Positions 25,058 to 35,132 of a stretch of DNA of 64,000 nt are shown here, piece by piece. Position 1 is the stretch's first letter. Each line of letters starts with the position of its first letter. The stretch lies in the NCBI RefSeq assembly GCF_003946305.1, contig NZ_RHNS01000001.1:62001-126000 (forward strand), written 5' to 3'. Source of the DNA: Lacticaseibacillus porcinae. GTDB lineage: Bacteria; Bacillota; Bacilli; Lactobacillales; Lactobacillaceae. The position numbers and the translations under genes were made by a program. The notes below the pieces were generated by a model, which was given only the letters and a program-made list of their open reading frames with translations, searched no databases and was not told the DNA's origin.

Positions 25058-26104
25058 TTATTGATCAAAATGTGAATAATAATCGGTCAGCCGTTTGGCG
25101 AGCTCTTCGCGAAAGGCGTCAAGCAAGCCGATCATTTTCGAATACGGCATTTGTGTCGGTCCCAGCAAGGCGATCATCCCAGTGCCGTGGTCGCCGACAG
25201 AGTAACTAGCGGTGATCACCGACAAGTCGTCCAAGACATCTGGCGTTAACTCCTGACCCAGATGGACTTGCACGTCTTGTTTTGAGGAGATCGGCCCGAT
25301 CAAGCGATTGATATCGCTGGTGTCGTCGTCAAACAAGCTGAAGATCTGCTTGACGCGACGAACATCGGAATCATCCAAATAATCCATCAGATTCAACCGC
25401 CCGCCGACATAAAAGCGTTCTGCTGCGGCTTGTTTCAACACACTACCGAAAATGTCTAAGAACCCATCAGGGCTAGACATGTACTGGAACAACAGCGCCG
25501 GCACATCAGTGGTGAGCTTTTGGGCGACTTGCGCCAGCGGCAAACCCACCAGTTGGTCATTGACAATGCGGATCGCCTTTTCCACTTCTTCGGAATCGAC
25601 TTCACCAGGCAGTGTGAACAATTGGTTAACGACATTGCCGTTGTTGGTGACTAAAATTGCCATCACTTGATGATTGCCAAGCGGCACCATGCGAAAACCA
25701 GTCAATTTGAGTTGCGCAACTTCAGGACCAAGGGTGATGGCCGTGTAGTTGGTTAAGTTGGATAAGATCCGCGCCGATTGGGCAACGATTTCATCCATTT
25801 TGTAAAAGTGGCCACCGAAACCTTGCTGAATCGCGGCGATTTCGGCAGGTTCTGCCTGCGCCGGTTCGACTAAGTTGTCAAGGTAAAAGCGGTAGCCTTT
25901 GGTCGAGGGCACGCGCCCTGAGCTACTGTGCGTCTTAGTGATCAAGCCTGCTTCTTCCAAAGCTGCCATATCATTGCGGATCGTTGCGGAACTGACATGG
26001 ATCGGCAGTTCTTGCATTAAGGTCTTAGACCCGACTGGCTGATTGGTTTCAGTGAAGGAGCGGATGATCTCTTTTAAGACGAGCAGTTGGCGTTTCGTCA
26101 ACAT
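25058..26104 (-). CDS. hrcA: Heat-inducible transcription repressor HrcA
   Basis: Repressor of class I heat-shock genes (348 residues), which binds CIRCE operators and is folded by GroEL. The N-terminal winged helix reads [20 protein letters not shown] through [18 protein letters not shown], and the GAF-like and insertion domains follow. The ATG at 26104 has a GGTGG site. It is the first gene of hrcA-grpE-dnaK-dnaJ and has two CIRCE-like sites upstream, so it represses its own operon. Confidence 0.96.
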   Translation of the reverse strand: MLTKRQLLVLKEIIRSFTETNQPVGSKTLMQELPIHVSSATIRNDMAALEEAGLITKTHSSSGRVPSTKGYRFYLDNLVEPAQAEPAEIAAIQQGFGGHFYKMDEIVAQSARILSNLTNYTAITLGPEVAQLKLTGFRMVPLGNHQVMAILVTNNGNVVNQLFTLPGEVDSEEVEKAIRIVNDQLVGLPLAQVAQKLTTDVPALLFQYMSSPDGFLDIFGSVLKQAAAERFYVGGRLNLMDYLDDSDVRRVKQIFSLFDDDTSDINRLIGPISSKQDVQVHLGQELTPDVLDDLSVITASYSVGDHGTGMIALLGPTQMPYSKMIGLLDAFREELAKRLTDYYSHFDQ

Positions 26105-26119
26105 ATTGCCACCTTCTTC

Positions 26120-26147
26120 TTAGCACACAGCACCATAGGAGTGCTAA
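26120..26147. promoter_or_regulatory. CIRCE-like operator 1
   Basis: TTAGCACAC and a perfect right arm GAGTGCTAA are separated by ten bases, one more than the consensus TTAGCACTC-N9-GAGTGCTAA. It lies between the transcription start and hrcA. Confidence 0.75.
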
Positions 26148-26159
26148 CTAACAATTACT

Positions 26160-26188
26160 ATACTAGCAACCCACGTTAGCATAGTCAA
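26160..26188 (-). promoter_or_regulatory. Promoter of the hrcA-grpE-dnaK-dnaJ operon
   Basis: On the minus strand TTGACT (26183-26188) and TAGTAT (26160-26165) are 17 bases apart. The -35 box lies inside CIRCE site 2. Confidence 0.82.
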
Positions 26189-26202
26189 GGGTAGAGTGCT
26201 AA
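26176..26202. promoter_or_regulatory. CIRCE-like operator 2
   Basis: TTAGCATAG-N9-GAGTGCTAA has one perfect and one degenerate arm with the correct nine-base spacing. It overlaps the -35 box of the operon promoter. Confidence 0.75.
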
Positions 26203-26225
26203 AAAGTCGAGTTTTTCCTATTAAA

Positions 26226-26257
26226 TCGGGCTTAGGACTGACTAGCCCTAAGCCCGA
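26226..26257 (-). terminator. Terminator after hemW
   Basis: An 11-bp stem (26226-26236 with 26247-26257) is followed on the minus strand by TTTAAT. The T tract is short. Confidence 0.7.
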
Positions 26258-26260
26258 GAC

Positions 26261-27406
26261 TTAGACAAGTGGATCATCTAATAGAAATTGTTGGAACACT
26301 TCATTGCCTAAAAACATGCCTTGGTTAGACAAACGCACTTGATCGCCATTGAGTTCGACCAAACCTTGTTGTTTGAGATCATCAAGCAGTTCGCCGTAAA
26401 CATCTTGGATCTGCAAATGAAACTTGTCGGCAAACCGCTTGCGACTAACCCCTGCACGCGTCCGCAACCCTAAAAACATTTCTTCTTCGATTTGTTCTTC
26501 AAGTGGCACCAAGTGATGTTCGATCACTGGCAGCTTGTGGTCATGCAGCGGTGCTAAATATTGTTGGATCGGGCCGAAGTTGTGGTAACGATCGCGACCT
26601 AAATAGCCGAATGCCCCAGCACCGAAGCCGAAATAATGGGCATTTTGCCAGTAAAGCAAATTGTGCTGGCACTCAAAACCGGGCTTGGCAAAATTGGCAA
26701 TTTCATATTGTTCGCGACCGTTGGCATGCATCAAATCAATGGCATCTTGATACATGTCGGCTTCAATATCTTGACTTGGCAGCGTCAGCTTGCCTTTGCG
26801 CATCAAATTATAAAAAATCGTCTTCCGCTCTAAGATCAGCGAATAGGTCGAGTAATGTGGCAGTTGCAAGGCCAACGCCTCGCGCAAGCTGTGCAAGAAG
26901 TTATCGCGACTTTGCCCAGGTAAGCGGAAGATCAAATCGATGGACAAATTCTCAAAACCGACTTTGCGCGCGTTATCGATGGCGGTGTACACATCTTTGA
27001 CCCGATGGATCCGCCCGATGCGCTTTAAGATCTCATCATCAAAGCTTTGCACCCCGATCGACAAGCGGTTGACGCCGTTATCATGCAAGACTTGCAACTT
27101 GTCGGTGTCTTGTAAGTCATTGGGGTTAGCTTCAAAGGTGAATTCCCCATGATCAAAATGGAGGATCTCGCGGATCCCTTTGCACAATTGATCAAGTTGC
27201 TTAGGCGTCAGCGTTGTTGGCGTGCCACCACCCACATATACCGTTTCGATCGGTTCATGAGGATATTGCGGCATCACTAATTGCATTTCGCGCAATAACA
27301 TCGCGACATAATCATCGACAGGTTGCCCTTCAATAAAGACTTTATTGAAATCACAGTAATAACAAATATGCTCACAAAATGGAATGTGGATATATGCCCC
27401 TGCCAT
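26261..27406 (-). CDS. hemW: Radical SAM protein HemW (heme chaperone, formerly HemN-like)
   Basis: Radical S-adenosylmethionine protein of 381 residues. The iron-sulfur cluster motif CxxxCxxC is C11, C15 and C18 (IPFCEHICYYCDF), and the GGGTPT element and NPNDL SAM-binding segment follow. HemW proteins resemble coproporphyrinogen oxidase but carry heme instead of oxidising it (family knowledge). The older label coproporphyrinogen III oxidase is the alternative. The start overlaps the stop of ribF, and a terminator follows. NEAT heme-type proteins are encoded 25 kb away. Confidence 0.9.
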   Translation of the reverse strand: MAGAYIHIPFCEHICYYCDFNKVFIEGQPVDDYVAMLLREMQLVMPQYPHEPIETVYVGGGTPTTLTPKQLDQLCKGIREILHFDHGEFTFEANPNDLQDTDKLQVLHDNGVNRLSIGVQSFDDEILKRIGRIHRVKDVYTAIDNARKVGFENLSIDLIFRLPGQSRDNFLHSLREALALQLPHYSTYSLILERKTIFYNLMRKGKLTLPSQDIEADMYQDAIDLMHANGREQYEIANFAKPGFECQHNLLYWQNAHYFGFGAGAFGYLGRDRYHNFGPIQQYLAPLHDHKLPVIEHHLVPLEEQIEEEMFLGLRTRAGVSRKRFADKFHLQIQDVYGELLDDLKQQGLVELNGDQVRLSNQGMFLGNEVFQQFLLDDPLV

Positions 27407-28347
27407 TAGTTTGCCTCTTTTTCAAGCCAAGCCAGCGAATGGATGCGATCTAATTTAAGTTGATCGATCAACCCTTGTGCCCCGTCAAATTTTACATCAC
27501 CGCGCAAAAAGTGTAACCATTCTACTACTGCTGGTTGACCATAAATATCATCATGAAAATCAAACAAGTTAATTTCAAGCGTCAACGCCCGACCAGCACC
27601 AAAAGTCACATTGCGACCCACTGAGGCCATGCCTGGCACCCACTTTCCGTTAACCTTCAGGCGTACAGTATAAACGCCGATACCAGGCAAACGCTCTGCG
27701 TTAGGGGTATCGATGTTAGCAGTTGGAAAACCTAAAGTGCGACCGCGGGCTTCGCCATGCACCACCGGACCAGTCGTTTGATAATGATAACCAAGTAGCC
27801 GATTTGCGAGATCGACGTCGCCAGTGTCTAAGGCTTCGCGAATGCGGGAGGAGGAAATCTTCTCACCATCATCTAAATGTGCGGGGACTGAAATAATTTC
27901 GAAGCGATCCTGCGCATAATCTGGCAACGTCTGCATATTAGCGATGGCCTTTTTACCATAAGTATAATCAAAGCCAGCGACGACGACTGCTGCATTCAAC
28001 CCAACTAAATACTGATCAACGAATGATTGGGGATCAAGGCGGGAAAAATCAGGGGTGAAATGAACAAAATACAACACATCAACCCCTAACGTCGCCATTA
28101 ATTCGATTTTACGGGCGCGCGGCGATAAATATTTCACACTGTCAGCTGGTTTGTTTTGGTAGATCACTGCCGGATGGACATCAAATGTCATCACCGCCAG
28201 CGGCATTTGCTTAGCATTGGCCACTTGTTTGGCTTGTGAGATCACGGCTTGATGGCCGCGGTGGACGCCGTCAAAAAACCCTAACGCCAAAACTTGCGGC
28301 GCTTGGGGACGATCGACGACTGGAGGTTGAATATCAATGACTTGCAT
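27406..28347 (-). CDS. ribF: Bifunctional riboflavin kinase / FAD synthetase
   Basis: Makes FMN from riboflavin and then FAD. The 313 residues hold an N-terminal nucleotidyltransferase domain (ALGFFDGVHRGHQAVI, then ISSSRIREAL near residue 155) and a C-terminal flavokinase domain (GRTLGFPTANI near residue 200, and GVGRNVTFG-type beta barrel). Length is standard. The start overlaps the end of truB by 14 bases and the stop abuts hemW, giving a tight truB-ribF-hemW message. Confidence 0.95.
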   Translation of the reverse strand: MQVIDIQPPVVDRPQAPQVLALGFFDGVHRGHQAVISQAKQVANAKQMPLAVMTFDVHPAVIYQNKPADSVKYLSPRARKIELMATLGVDVLYFVHFTPDFSRLDPQSFVDQYLVGLNAAVVVAGFDYTYGKKAIANMQTLPDYAQDRFEIISVPAHLDDGEKISSSRIREALDTGDVDLANRLLGYHYQTTGPVVHGEARGRTLGFPTANIDTPNAERLPGIGVYTVRLKVNGKWVPGMASVGRNVTFGAGRALTLEINLFDFHDDIYGQPAVVEWLHFLRGDVKFDGAQGLIDQLKLDRIHSLAWLEKEAN

Positions 28348-29254
28348 CTAATGGACTTCCTTCGTTGGTTAAATACATCACATCTGGGCGGTATAAAGCG
28401 TCTGCTTGTTGATAGACGGCTTTTAAGACACCTTGATAGGTTAAACCGATTTTTTCACTCGTTTGTTTCAATTGTAAAAAGCGCCCATGTTGCACGCGAT
28501 CCCATTGATCAGCCGTTAAAGCGACTAATGGTAATTCACCATAAGCATATTCGATCGGACGCAGATGTTCGGCGACGGCTTGCGGTGCCGTTTCTGGCGT
28601 CAAATCGCGCAAATCAAGGGTTTGATCCAGCGTGAAGCCACCGCTAGCGATGCGCGTCAGTTGACTCATCACTGCAGGGACCTCAAGTTGGCGGCCGACA
28701 TCAACGGCTAAGGTGCGAATATAAGTGCCTTTTGAGACTTTGGCTTCAAAGGTAAAAGTTTGCACACCGGCATCAGCATCAAATTTCAAGTCACTGGTGC
28801 GCTTAAAGCTGTAAACTGTCACTTGCCGGCTCGGCCGTTCAACGGTTTCACCTTTGCGGGCATATTCGTATAAACGCCGGCCATTGACTTTCACCGCCGA
28901 AAACATCGGTGGCACTTGGGTGATCGTACCAGTCAAACTTGCTAATGCCGCATCAACAGCATCGTCGTTAAACGGTTTGTCGAGATGTACACGTTCAACT
29001 TCTGCACCATCGAGATCTTCAGTTTCAGTGGAGAAGCCTAACGTGACTTCCCCGGTGTAAGTTTTGCCTAACGCCATCAGCGCCGGCACCGCTTTGGTCG
29101 CGGCGCCTAATGCGATCGGCAAGACGCCGTCAACGCTAGGGTCTAGCGTGCCTGAATGGCCAATTTTTTTCATATGGATGAGTCGCCGCAATTGCGCGAT
29201 CACATCAAAGCTGGTCATGCCAGCTGGTTTGTATACTGGGAGAATGCCGTCCAT
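28334..29254 (-). CDS. truB: tRNA pseudouridine(55) synthase TruB
   Basis: Converts U55 to pseudouridine in the T loop of tRNAs. The 306-residue protein has the family start MDGILPVYKPAGMTSFDV and the catalytic aspartate D38 in GHSGTLDPSVDG. A KGTYIRTLAVDVG motif lies near residue 180. The ATG at 29254 has AAAGGAG eight bases before it; the eight residues upstream in the open frame include the ribosome site. It heads truB-ribF-hemW, after the terminator of the infB operon. Confidence 0.95.
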   Translation of the reverse strand: MDGILPVYKPAGMTSFDVIAQLRRLIHMKKIGHSGTLDPSVDGVLPIALGAATKAVPALMALGKTYTGEVTLGFSTETEDLDGAEVERVHLDKPFNDDAVDAALASLTGTITQVPPMFSAVKVNGRRLYEYARKGETVERPSRQVTVYSFKRTSDLKFDADAGVQTFTFEAKVSKGTYIRTLAVDVGRQLEVPAVMSQLTRIASGGFTLDQTLDLRDLTPETAPQAVAEHLRPIEYAYGELPLVALTADQWDRVQHGRFLQLKQTSEKIGLTYQGVLKAVYQQADALYRPDVMYLTNEGSPLDASH

Positions 29255-29374
29255 GGCAGACGCTCCTTTCTGATTCAACGTCTTTCATTATACAAGAAAA
29301 AGATGTGAGACACCACGACTGCTCACAATTGGTTAGCAAACCACAAACTTTCAGGTCATTTTGAGACACAACAA

Positions 29375-29402
29375 AAGCGGTAGGACATTTGCCCTACCGC
29401 TT
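29375..29402 (-). terminator. Terminator of the rimP-nusA-infB-rbfA operon
   Basis: A 10-bp stem (29375-29384 with 29393-29402) has an eight-base loop and is followed on the minus strand by TTTTG, just after rbfA. Confidence 0.85.
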
Positions 29403-29408
29403 CGTTGG

Positions 29409-29756
29409 TTATTGTTTCTTTTTCAAATCTGCCAAAAGTTGATCGATTCGAGAGCCATAAGCCACAGACTTATCTTGCTCGAATTTGATCTCAGGCGTTT
29501 TGAACAACTTGATGCGTTGGCCGACTTCTCGGCGGATCAAGCCAGTGGCCTTATCTAAGCCGGTTTGTGCTTCAGCAATTTTCTTTTCGTCATCGGAAAG
29601 AATACTGAAGTACACCGTGGCTTCTTGGAGGTCGCCGGTGAGATTGATGCCGGTGATGGTCACACCTTGCACCCGTGGGTCGTTGACATCTTTTAACAAA
29701 ATGTCGTCGATTTCACGTAGGATCTGGGTTTCAACCCGACCAATACGATGCTTCAT
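29409..29756 (-). CDS. rbfA: Ribosome-binding factor A
   Basis: Small-subunit maturation factor of 115 residues with a type II KH fold. It has the N-terminal RIGRVETQILREIDDILLK, the NDPRVQGVTITGINLTGDL segment with the family DPR, and ATVYFSIL. It acts on the 5' end of 16S rRNA (family knowledge). It is the last gene of the rimP-nusA operon, 35 bases after infB. Confidence 0.95.
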   Translation of the reverse strand: MKHRIGRVETQILREIDDILLKDVNDPRVQGVTITGINLTGDLQEATVYFSILSDDEKKIAEAQTGLDKATGLIRREVGQRIKLFKTPEIKFEQDKSVAYGSRIDQLLADLKKKQ

Positions 29757-29791
29757 AGGTTTCTCCTTGTGGAATTCAGACCGCGCAAAGC

Positions 29792-32596
29792 TTACTTAAC
29801 AGGAACTTCTTCCATGGAGTAGGCTTCGATTTGGTCGCCTTCTTTGACGTCGTTATAACTTGCGATCGTCATCCCGAATTCAAAGCCAGTCTTAACTTCC
29901 TTGACATCATCTTTGAAACGACGCAAGGAGCCGAGTTCGCCTTCGTGGATCACAATGCCGTCGCGGATCAAGCGGACTTTAGAATCGCGCTTGATGAAGC
30001 CGGAATCAACATACCCACCAATAACGGTACCGACTTTGGAGACACTGATGGTTTCACGCACAGTGATTTGACCGGTAACTTTTTCTTCAAAGGTAGGATC
30101 AAGCATCCCTTTCATTGCGGCTTCGACTTCATCGATGGCCTTGTAAATGACAGAGTGCAAGCGGATATCAACATCATCTTGATCAGCTTGGGCTTTCGCT
30201 TGCGGCGTAGGACGAACGTTGAAGCCGATGATGATGGCGTTAGACGCACTGGCTAAGGTCACATCAGATTCGTTGATGGCACCAACGGCTTGATGGATGA
30301 TGTTGACGCGAACGCCTTCAACTTCGATCTTCTTCAAGGAACCAGCAATCGCTTCAACAGAACCTTGAACGTCAGCTTTGATGATAACGTCAACTTCTTT
30401 AAGTTGACCTTCCTTCATCGTTTCAAACAAGTTGTCCAAGGTAACGTGAGCGTTAGATTGACGTTCTTTATCTTGAGCGCGCTTAGCACGTTCTTCACCA
30501 GCTGCACGGGCAGTCTTTTCATCATCAAAGACCACGAAGCGATCAGCAGATTGTGGCACGTCGTTTAACCCAGTGATTTCCACTGGCATTGCAGGAATGG
30601 CTTCCTTGACCCGACGACCGCGGTCGTTGGTCATGGTCCGAATACGACCATAAGTGTTACCAACAACCACAGGATCGCCGATATGCAAGGTCCCTTGTTG
30701 CACTAAGACCGTAGAAACTGGGCCGCGACCTTTATCCAAACGCGATTCGATCACGGTACCGACAGCCTTTTGATCAGGGTTAGCCTTGAGTTCCAAGACG
30801 TCAGCTTCCAGTAAGATCATTTCCAATAATTCGTCAATGTTCTTGCCGAACTTGGCAGAAATTTCAACGAAAATGGTGTCGCCACCCCATGATTCAGGGA
30901 TCAATTCGTATTCAGCGAGTTGTTCCATGACATGGTTCGGGTTAGCCCCTGGCTTATCGATTTTGTTAACGGCCACGATAATTGGGGCATGGGCTGCTTT
31001 GGCATGGTTGATGGCTTCAATGGTCTGAGGCATCACACCATCATCGGCGGCAACGACTAAGACGATGATATCAGTGATATCTGCACCACGCGCCCGCATG
31101 TTGGTGAAGGCCGCGTGCCCTGGGGTATCTAAGAACGTGATCACCCGGTCGTTCAAGCGGGTTTGGTAAGCCCCAATATGTTGGGTGATCCCACCGGCTT
31201 CGCCTTCAGTGACATGGGTGTGACGTAATTTATCCAGCAAGGTCGTTTTACCATGGTCAACGTGACCCATGATGGTAACGACTGGCGGACGAGATTGCAA
31301 GTTGTCAGTGCTAGTGGTTTCTTCTTCGAAGACCTTATCCAAGTCAGTGATATCTTCTTGGACTTTTTCTTGCGCTTCGATGCCGTAGTCAGTCGCGATC
31401 AATTCAATGGTGTCTTTATCCAAAGATTGGTTTTGGTTCACCATGACGCCAAGCATAAACAACTTCTTGATGATTTCTGCAGGTTCGCGGTGCAAGATCT
31501 TACCCAGATCTTGCGCATTCATGCCAACCGTGTAAACCAAAGTCTCTGGTAATGGACGATCTTTACGTTGTGGCATTGGTTTCTTCGGTGCAGATTGTTG
31601 TTGACGGCGCTTGTTCTTCTTGTTACGACGGTTATTACGGTTGTAGCCGTTACCGTTGTTGTTACCAAAGTTGTTGCGACCGTTGTTATTGCGACCACCA
31701 CGGAAGTTGTTATTGCGACCATTGTTGTCATTGCCTTGAGGCGCAGATTCAAAATGGTTCCGGGCTGGACGTGGTGCTGCAGTTGATTGTTGCGGTGCTG
31801 CAGGCTTAGCACTAGCTTGTGGGCGCGCGTTTTGCGTAGGCCGTGAAGATTGTGCAGGGCGTGCTTGTGCCGCAGGTTTAGCTGCTTGTTGTTGTGCTTG
31901 CTTTTGAGCAGCTTCTTGTTGTTGCTTCTTAGCCGCTTTAGCCGCTTGTTGTTGCTTTAATTGTTGAATGAACTTTTCGTCGTTGCCAGCAACTGGACGC
32001 GGTTGTGAATTGGCAGCAGTGGCACGACCAGCACGTGGCATTGGGCCAGTTTGTTGGTTACGGTCATTGCGACGGTTGTCACGATTGCGGTTGTTATTGT
32101 TGTTTGGACGTCCATTGTTGCTTTGGGCGTTGCGATCGTTTGATCGGTTGTTGTTAGTGTTCGTGTGGTTGTTCTCCCGAATCCCACCTTGTGGGCGGCC
32201 GTTATTTTGATTGTTGCGGTTTTGCCCGCCGCGTTGGTTTGATTGTTGTGCGGCATGGGGCCGACGGATCGCAGACTTCGAGATCAAAGTCTTACCATCT
32301 TTAGTCTTTTGCGTCGCATGATGGGTGCCAGGCGCTGGCTTTTCTGCAGGCTTAGCGTCTGCTTTTGGCGCTACCGGCTTTGCTTCTGCTTTAGGCGCTG
32401 GGGCCGCTTTAACTGCCGGCTTTGCAGCTGGCTGGCTAGTCGCGCCCATCGCTTTTTTAACTGCAGCTTCTTGTGCAGGTTCAATGGTCGATTGATGACC
32501 TTTAAACTCGATGCCCGCCTTCGCCGCTGCTTCAATGACAGCTTTTGATGGGACATTCATTTCTTTGGCAAATTCATAGACTCGTTTTTTGCCCAT
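29792..32596 (-). CDS. infB: Translation initiation factor IF-2
   Basis: Initiation GTPase of 934 residues that places fMet-tRNA on the 30S subunit. An N-terminal IF2_N subdomain (residues 1-52) is followed by a low-complexity linker of about 290 residues rich in Gln, Asn, Arg, Ala and Pro, with runs such as [16 protein letters not shown]. The GTPase domain starts near residue 440 ([33 protein letters not shown]), and domains II to IV complete the protein. The long Asn/Gln-rich linker creates several spurious antisense open frames. Confidence 0.97.
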   Translation of the reverse strand: MGKKRVYEFAKEMNVPSKAVIEAAAKAGIEFKGHQSTIEPAQEAAVKKAMGATSQPAAKPAVKAAPAPKAEAKPVAPKADAKPAEKPAPGTHHATQKTKDGKTLISKSAIRRPHAAQQSNQRGGQNRNNQNNGRPQGGIRENNHTNTNNNRSNDRNAQSNNGRPNNNNNRNRDNRRNDRNQQTGPMPRAGRATAANSQPRPVAGNDEKFIQQLKQQQAAKAAKKQQQEAAQKQAQQQAAKPAAQARPAQSSRPTQNARPQASAKPAAPQQSTAAPRPARNHFESAPQGNDNNGRNNNFRGGRNNNGRNNFGNNNGNGYNRNNRRNKKNKRRQQQSAPKKPMPQRKDRPLPETLVYTVGMNAQDLGKILHREPAEIIKKLFMLGVMVNQNQSLDKDTIELIATDYGIEAQEKVQEDITDLDKVFEEETTSTDNLQSRPPVVTIMGHVDHGKTTLLDKLRHTHVTEGEAGGITQHIGAYQTRLNDRVITFLDTPGHAAFTNMRARGADITDIIVLVVAADDGVMPQTIEAINHAKAAHAPIIVAVNKIDKPGANPNHVMEQLAEYELIPESWGGDTIFVEISAKFGKNIDELLEMILLEADVLELKANPDQKAVGTVIESRLDKGRGPVSTVLVQQGTLHIGDPVVVGNTYGRIRTMTNDRGRRVKEAIPAMPVEITGLNDVPQSADRFVVFDDEKTARAAGEERAKRAQDKERQSNAHVTLDNLFETMKEGQLKEVDVIIKADVQGSVEAIAGSLKKIEVEGVRVNIIHQAVGAINESDVTLASASNAIIIGFNVRPTPQAKAQADQDDVDIRLHSVIYKAIDEVEAAMKGMLDPTFEEKVTGQITVRETISVSKVGTVIGGYVDSGFIKRDSKVRLIRDGIVIHEGELGSLRRFKDDVKEVKTGFEFGMTIASYNDVKEGDQIEAYSMEEVPVK

Positions 32597-32618
32597 TTCT
32601 TCACGCTCCCTGTTTAAT

Positions 32619-32921
32619 TTAGGTGAGCAGCTTTATCAGCTTCTTGGCGAAACCTTGGTCTTGCACGGCAACTGCCGTACGCGGTGCACCGATCGCATCG
32701 GAAATATCCAATTTGGTGAAGCTTGAATTGATCGGGACCTCATAAAAGCTACTTTTATCAGTAAATAATTTTTTGGTGTTATCGCTGGCATCGTTAGCGA
32801 CGATCACTAACTTCGCACTACCATCGCGAATGGCGCTTAAAACGAACCCTTCGCCCATGGTCAACTTACCAGCTCGGCGCGCTAAACCTAACAGATTAGC
32901 GGCTTGTTGTTGTGGGGTCAT
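32619..32921 (-). CDS. ylxQ: L7Ae/L30e-like RNA-binding protein YlxQ
   Basis: Protein of 100 residues with the L7Ae/L30e kink-turn-binding fold: [20 protein letters not shown] at the N-terminus and [17 protein letters not shown]. It is a non-essential ribosome or RNA-associated protein of the nusA-infB operon (family knowledge). Its ATG overlaps the stop of ylxR (ATGA), and infB follows 22 bases on. Confidence 0.92.
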   Translation of the reverse strand: MTPQQQAANLLGLARRAGKLTMGEGFVLSAIRDGSAKLVIVANDASDNTKKLFTDKSSFYEVPINSSFTKLDISDAIGAPRTAVAVQDQGFAKKLIKLLT

Positions 32922-33223
32922 TTGCTTTTGTCTCCGAAGAGTTCCATGCGGGCTTTTTTGTGGTCCACGTAAGCAAACAACTCATCATAAAATGCAGGAT
33001 CAACAGTTAATTCAAACGCTTTGTCGATCACTTTCTTGGCTTTGGCCTTGGCGATGGCATCAGGTTGCAATGCCACATAAGCCCCGCGACCAGCCGCTTT
33101 ACCAGTGGGATCGATTGAAACAGTGCCGTCAGCGTTTTTAACGATGCGGACCATTGCTTTTTTAGGAAACATCTCACCACTGAGCAAATCTTTACGCATT
33201 GGGATCTTGCGAACTTTTGCCAT
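32918..33223 (-). CDS. ylxR: YlxR/RnpM family RNA-binding protein (DUF448)
   Basis: Protein of 101 residues of the YlxR family, reported to bind the RNase P RNA in Bacillus (RnpM). The core RKDLLSGEMFPKKAMVRIVK, GTVSIDPTGKAAGRGAYV and the basic KAKAKKVIDKAFEL segment are typical. It lies between nusA and ylxQ, nine bases after nusA. The usual cysteine near RKC is a Lys-Asp here (RKDLLSGE). Confidence 0.92.
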   Translation of the reverse strand: MAKVRKIPMRKDLLSGEMFPKKAMVRIVKNADGTVSIDPTGKAAGRGAYVALQPDAIAKAKAKKVIDKAFELTVDPAFYDELFAYVDHKKARMELFGDKSK

Positions 33224-33232
33224 GATAGCCTC

Positions 33233-34408
33233 CTATTCTGCTGAATCCGTTGGTGTATCTTCAGCAGGTGCATCAGATGCAGGGGTTTCAGTTTCAGATG
33301 CTTGATCGTCAGCAGCTTGTGTGTCATTTGCCACTTGATCATCTTCAGCAAATTCATCATCATCGACGAATTCAACTTCGGATTCTGGCTTGATGTCGAT
33401 CTTGTAGCCAGTCAACTTCGCCGCTAAACGAGCGTTTTGACCTTTTTTACCAATGGCCAATGACAATTGATAATCAGGCACGATCACGGTGCAAGAGCGG
33501 TCGTTGTCTTCGTCGTTGAACTGAACGGCGATGACTTGTGCAGGGTTTAAGGCGTTGGCAATGTAATCCACTGGATCTTCTTCATATTGCACAACATCCA
33601 TATTTTCGCCAGACAATTCATTGACCACTGCTTGCACACGAGCGCCTTTAGGACCAACAGTGGTGCCGACTGGGTCAACACTTGGGTTGTTGGAGCGGAC
33701 GGCAAGCTTGGTGCGATCGCCAGCTTCACGGGCGATGCCAGCAATTTCAACAACGCCGTCAAAAATTTCTGGCACTTCTTGTTCAAACAACCGCTTGACG
33801 AGGCCTGGGTTGGTGCGAGAAACGAAGACTTGTGGCCCTTTGGTAGCATTCTCCACCTTAGTCACATACACTTTGATGCGATCATGGGCTTCGTAATGTT
33901 CGTTTGGCATTTGATCTTGTTTGCCAAGCACGGCTTCGATTTTCCCTAAGTTCACATAAATGAACTTGTTATCGCGACGTTCCACGACACCGGACATGAT
34001 TTCTTCTTCATATTGAGAATATTCATCATAAACGATGGAACGTTCCGCTTCACGCACACGTTGCATGATCACTTGCTTAGCAGTTTGGGCTGCAATGCGG
34101 CCGAAGTCTTTAGGGGTGACTTCAAAGCGGATCTCATCGCCGATTTCATAAGCGCGGTTGATCGCTAAGGCATCTTTTAAGCTGACTTCCAAGCGAGAAT
34201 CAAACACTTCTTCAGTCACTTCTTTGACAGCGTAGACATGAATGTCACCGCGGTCTTGGTCAAACGTGACTTCAACGTTTTGCGCTTGGTTGTAGTTACG
34301 CTTATAAGCACTAGCCAAGGCTTGTTCAAGCGCATCGATGACGATGGCCTTTTTCACGCCTTTTTCTTGCTCTAAGGCGTCAAGCGCCTCAATCATTTCC
34401 TTTGACAT
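33233..34408 (-). CDS. nusA: Transcription termination/antitermination factor NusA
   Basis: RNA-polymerase-associated factor of 391 residues controlling pausing and termination. Order of parts: N-terminal polymerase-binding domain (1-125), S1 domain (about 135-200, GVVERRDNKFIYVNLGKIEA), KH1 and KH2 (GPKGARVQAVVNELSGE; AIGKKGQNARLAAKLTG). It ends in an acidic tail and lacks the C-terminal repeats of E. coli NusA, as in other Firmicutes. It lies 22 bases after rimP. A hairpin terminator in the operon leader may let NusA control its own synthesis. Confidence 0.97.
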   Translation of the reverse strand: MSKEMIEALDALEQEKGVKKAIVIDALEQALASAYKRNYNQAQNVEVTFDQDRGDIHVYAVKEVTEEVFDSRLEVSLKDALAINRAYEIGDEIRFEVTPKDFGRIAAQTAKQVIMQRVREAERSIVYDEYSQYEEEIMSGVVERRDNKFIYVNLGKIEAVLGKQDQMPNEHYEAHDRIKVYVTKVENATKGPQVFVSRTNPGLVKRLFEQEVPEIFDGVVEIAGIAREAGDRTKLAVRSNNPSVDPVGTTVGPKGARVQAVVNELSGENMDVVQYEEDPVDYIANALNPAQVIAVQFNDEDNDRSCTVIVPDYQLSLAIGKKGQNARLAAKLTGYKIDIKPESEVEFVDDDEFAEDDQVANDTQAADDQASETETPASDAPAEDTPTDSAE

Positions 34409-34430
34409 AATGATCTTCCTTTTCTACAGA

Positions 34431-34904
34431 TTAAAACTCGATGGCTAAGCGCGCTTTGGCGATGGCACTGCGTTGGAATTCTTGATCGAATTTGCGCGCC
34501 TTATCCTTGAGCGTCAAAGTCAATGTATCAGCATCAAGCGACTTGAGTGTGCCTTCATAGACTTTCTTGCCATTAACTTTGGAAAACAGTGAAATGTGAA
34601 TATAATCGCCCACTGCATTTTGATAGTCTTGCTCGTTTTTTAAAGGACGTTCGGCACCAGGGCTTGAGACCTCCAAAAAATAAGCTTGCGGGATCGGATC
34701 GGGATCCATGGCGTCGAGCTTTTCAGACAGCGCCTCAGATACCAACACGCATTCATTCAGTGAAATGCCGCCGGTTTTGTCAACGTAAACGCGCAAATAC
34801 CAACTGCCGCCTTCTTTAACGAATTCAATATCACTGAGATAAAAGCCGTTGTCAGCCAAAATCGGATTCACGATCGCAGACACGGTTTCGACAACTGTAC
34901 TCAT
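34431..34904 (-). CDS. rimP: Ribosome maturation factor RimP
   Basis: 30S assembly factor of 157 residues needed for binding of S12-region proteins. The N-terminal alpha/beta domain (FYLSDIEFVKEGGSWYLRVY, LEVSSPGAERPLKNEQD) and the C-terminal SH3-like domain (VYEGTLKSLDADTLTLTL) are present. The ATG at 34904 has a GGGGGG-A-A ribosome site and matches the family start; the longer open frame runs back through the leader terminator. It is the first gene of the rimP-nusA-ylxR-ylxQ-infB-rbfA operon. Confidence 0.94.
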   Translation of the reverse strand: MSTVVETVSAIVNPILADNGFYLSDIEFVKEGGSWYLRVYVDKTGGISLNECVLVSEALSEKLDAMDPDPIPQAYFLEVSSPGAERPLKNEQDYQNAVGDYIHISLFSKVNGKKVYEGTLKSLDADTLTLTLKDKARKFDQEFQRSAIAKARLAIEF

Positions 34905-34947
34905 ACTTCCCCCCCTTAACTTGTATTGGAGTTGACATCGTCCATGA

Positions 34948-34973
34948 AAAAGAGTGAGCATCGCTGCTCACTC
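34948..34973 (-). terminator. Leader terminator (attenuator) of the rimP-nusA operon
   Basis: A 9-bp stem (34952-34960 with 34965-34973) has a four-base loop and is followed on the minus strand by TTTTTC. It lies between the operon promoter and rimP, about 25 bases after the transcription start, so most transcripts could stop here. Confidence 0.8.
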
Positions 34974-35001
34974 CTCCGCCGACATCATAATTACTACAAC
35001 T

Positions 35002-35030
35002 AATTTACCACATGAAAGCAGTCTTTGCAA
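35002..35030 (-). promoter_or_regulatory. Promoter of the rimP-nusA-infB operon
   Basis: On the minus strand TTGCAA (35025-35030) and TAAATT (35002-35007) are 17 bases apart, upstream of the leader terminator. Confidence 0.65.
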
Positions 35031-35090
35031 CTGTTGTGTCAATTGAAAAACTTGACACCATTTGCGGGTGCCGTTGCGGTTCATAAACAA

Positions 35091-35126
35091 AAAGCTGAGG
35101 ACTTAAATTTCAAGTCCTCAGCTTTT
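35091..35126 (-). terminator. Terminator of polC
   Basis: A 14-bp stem (35091-35104 with 35112-35125) with a seven-base loop is followed by a T run on the minus strand. Confidence 0.9.
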
Positions 35127-35132
35127 GAGCGG

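Noticed and set aside
31253-32256. Several open frames antisense to infB
   Set aside because: They mirror the low-complexity Asn/Gln/Arg linker of IF-2 and have no ribosome sites or family features.
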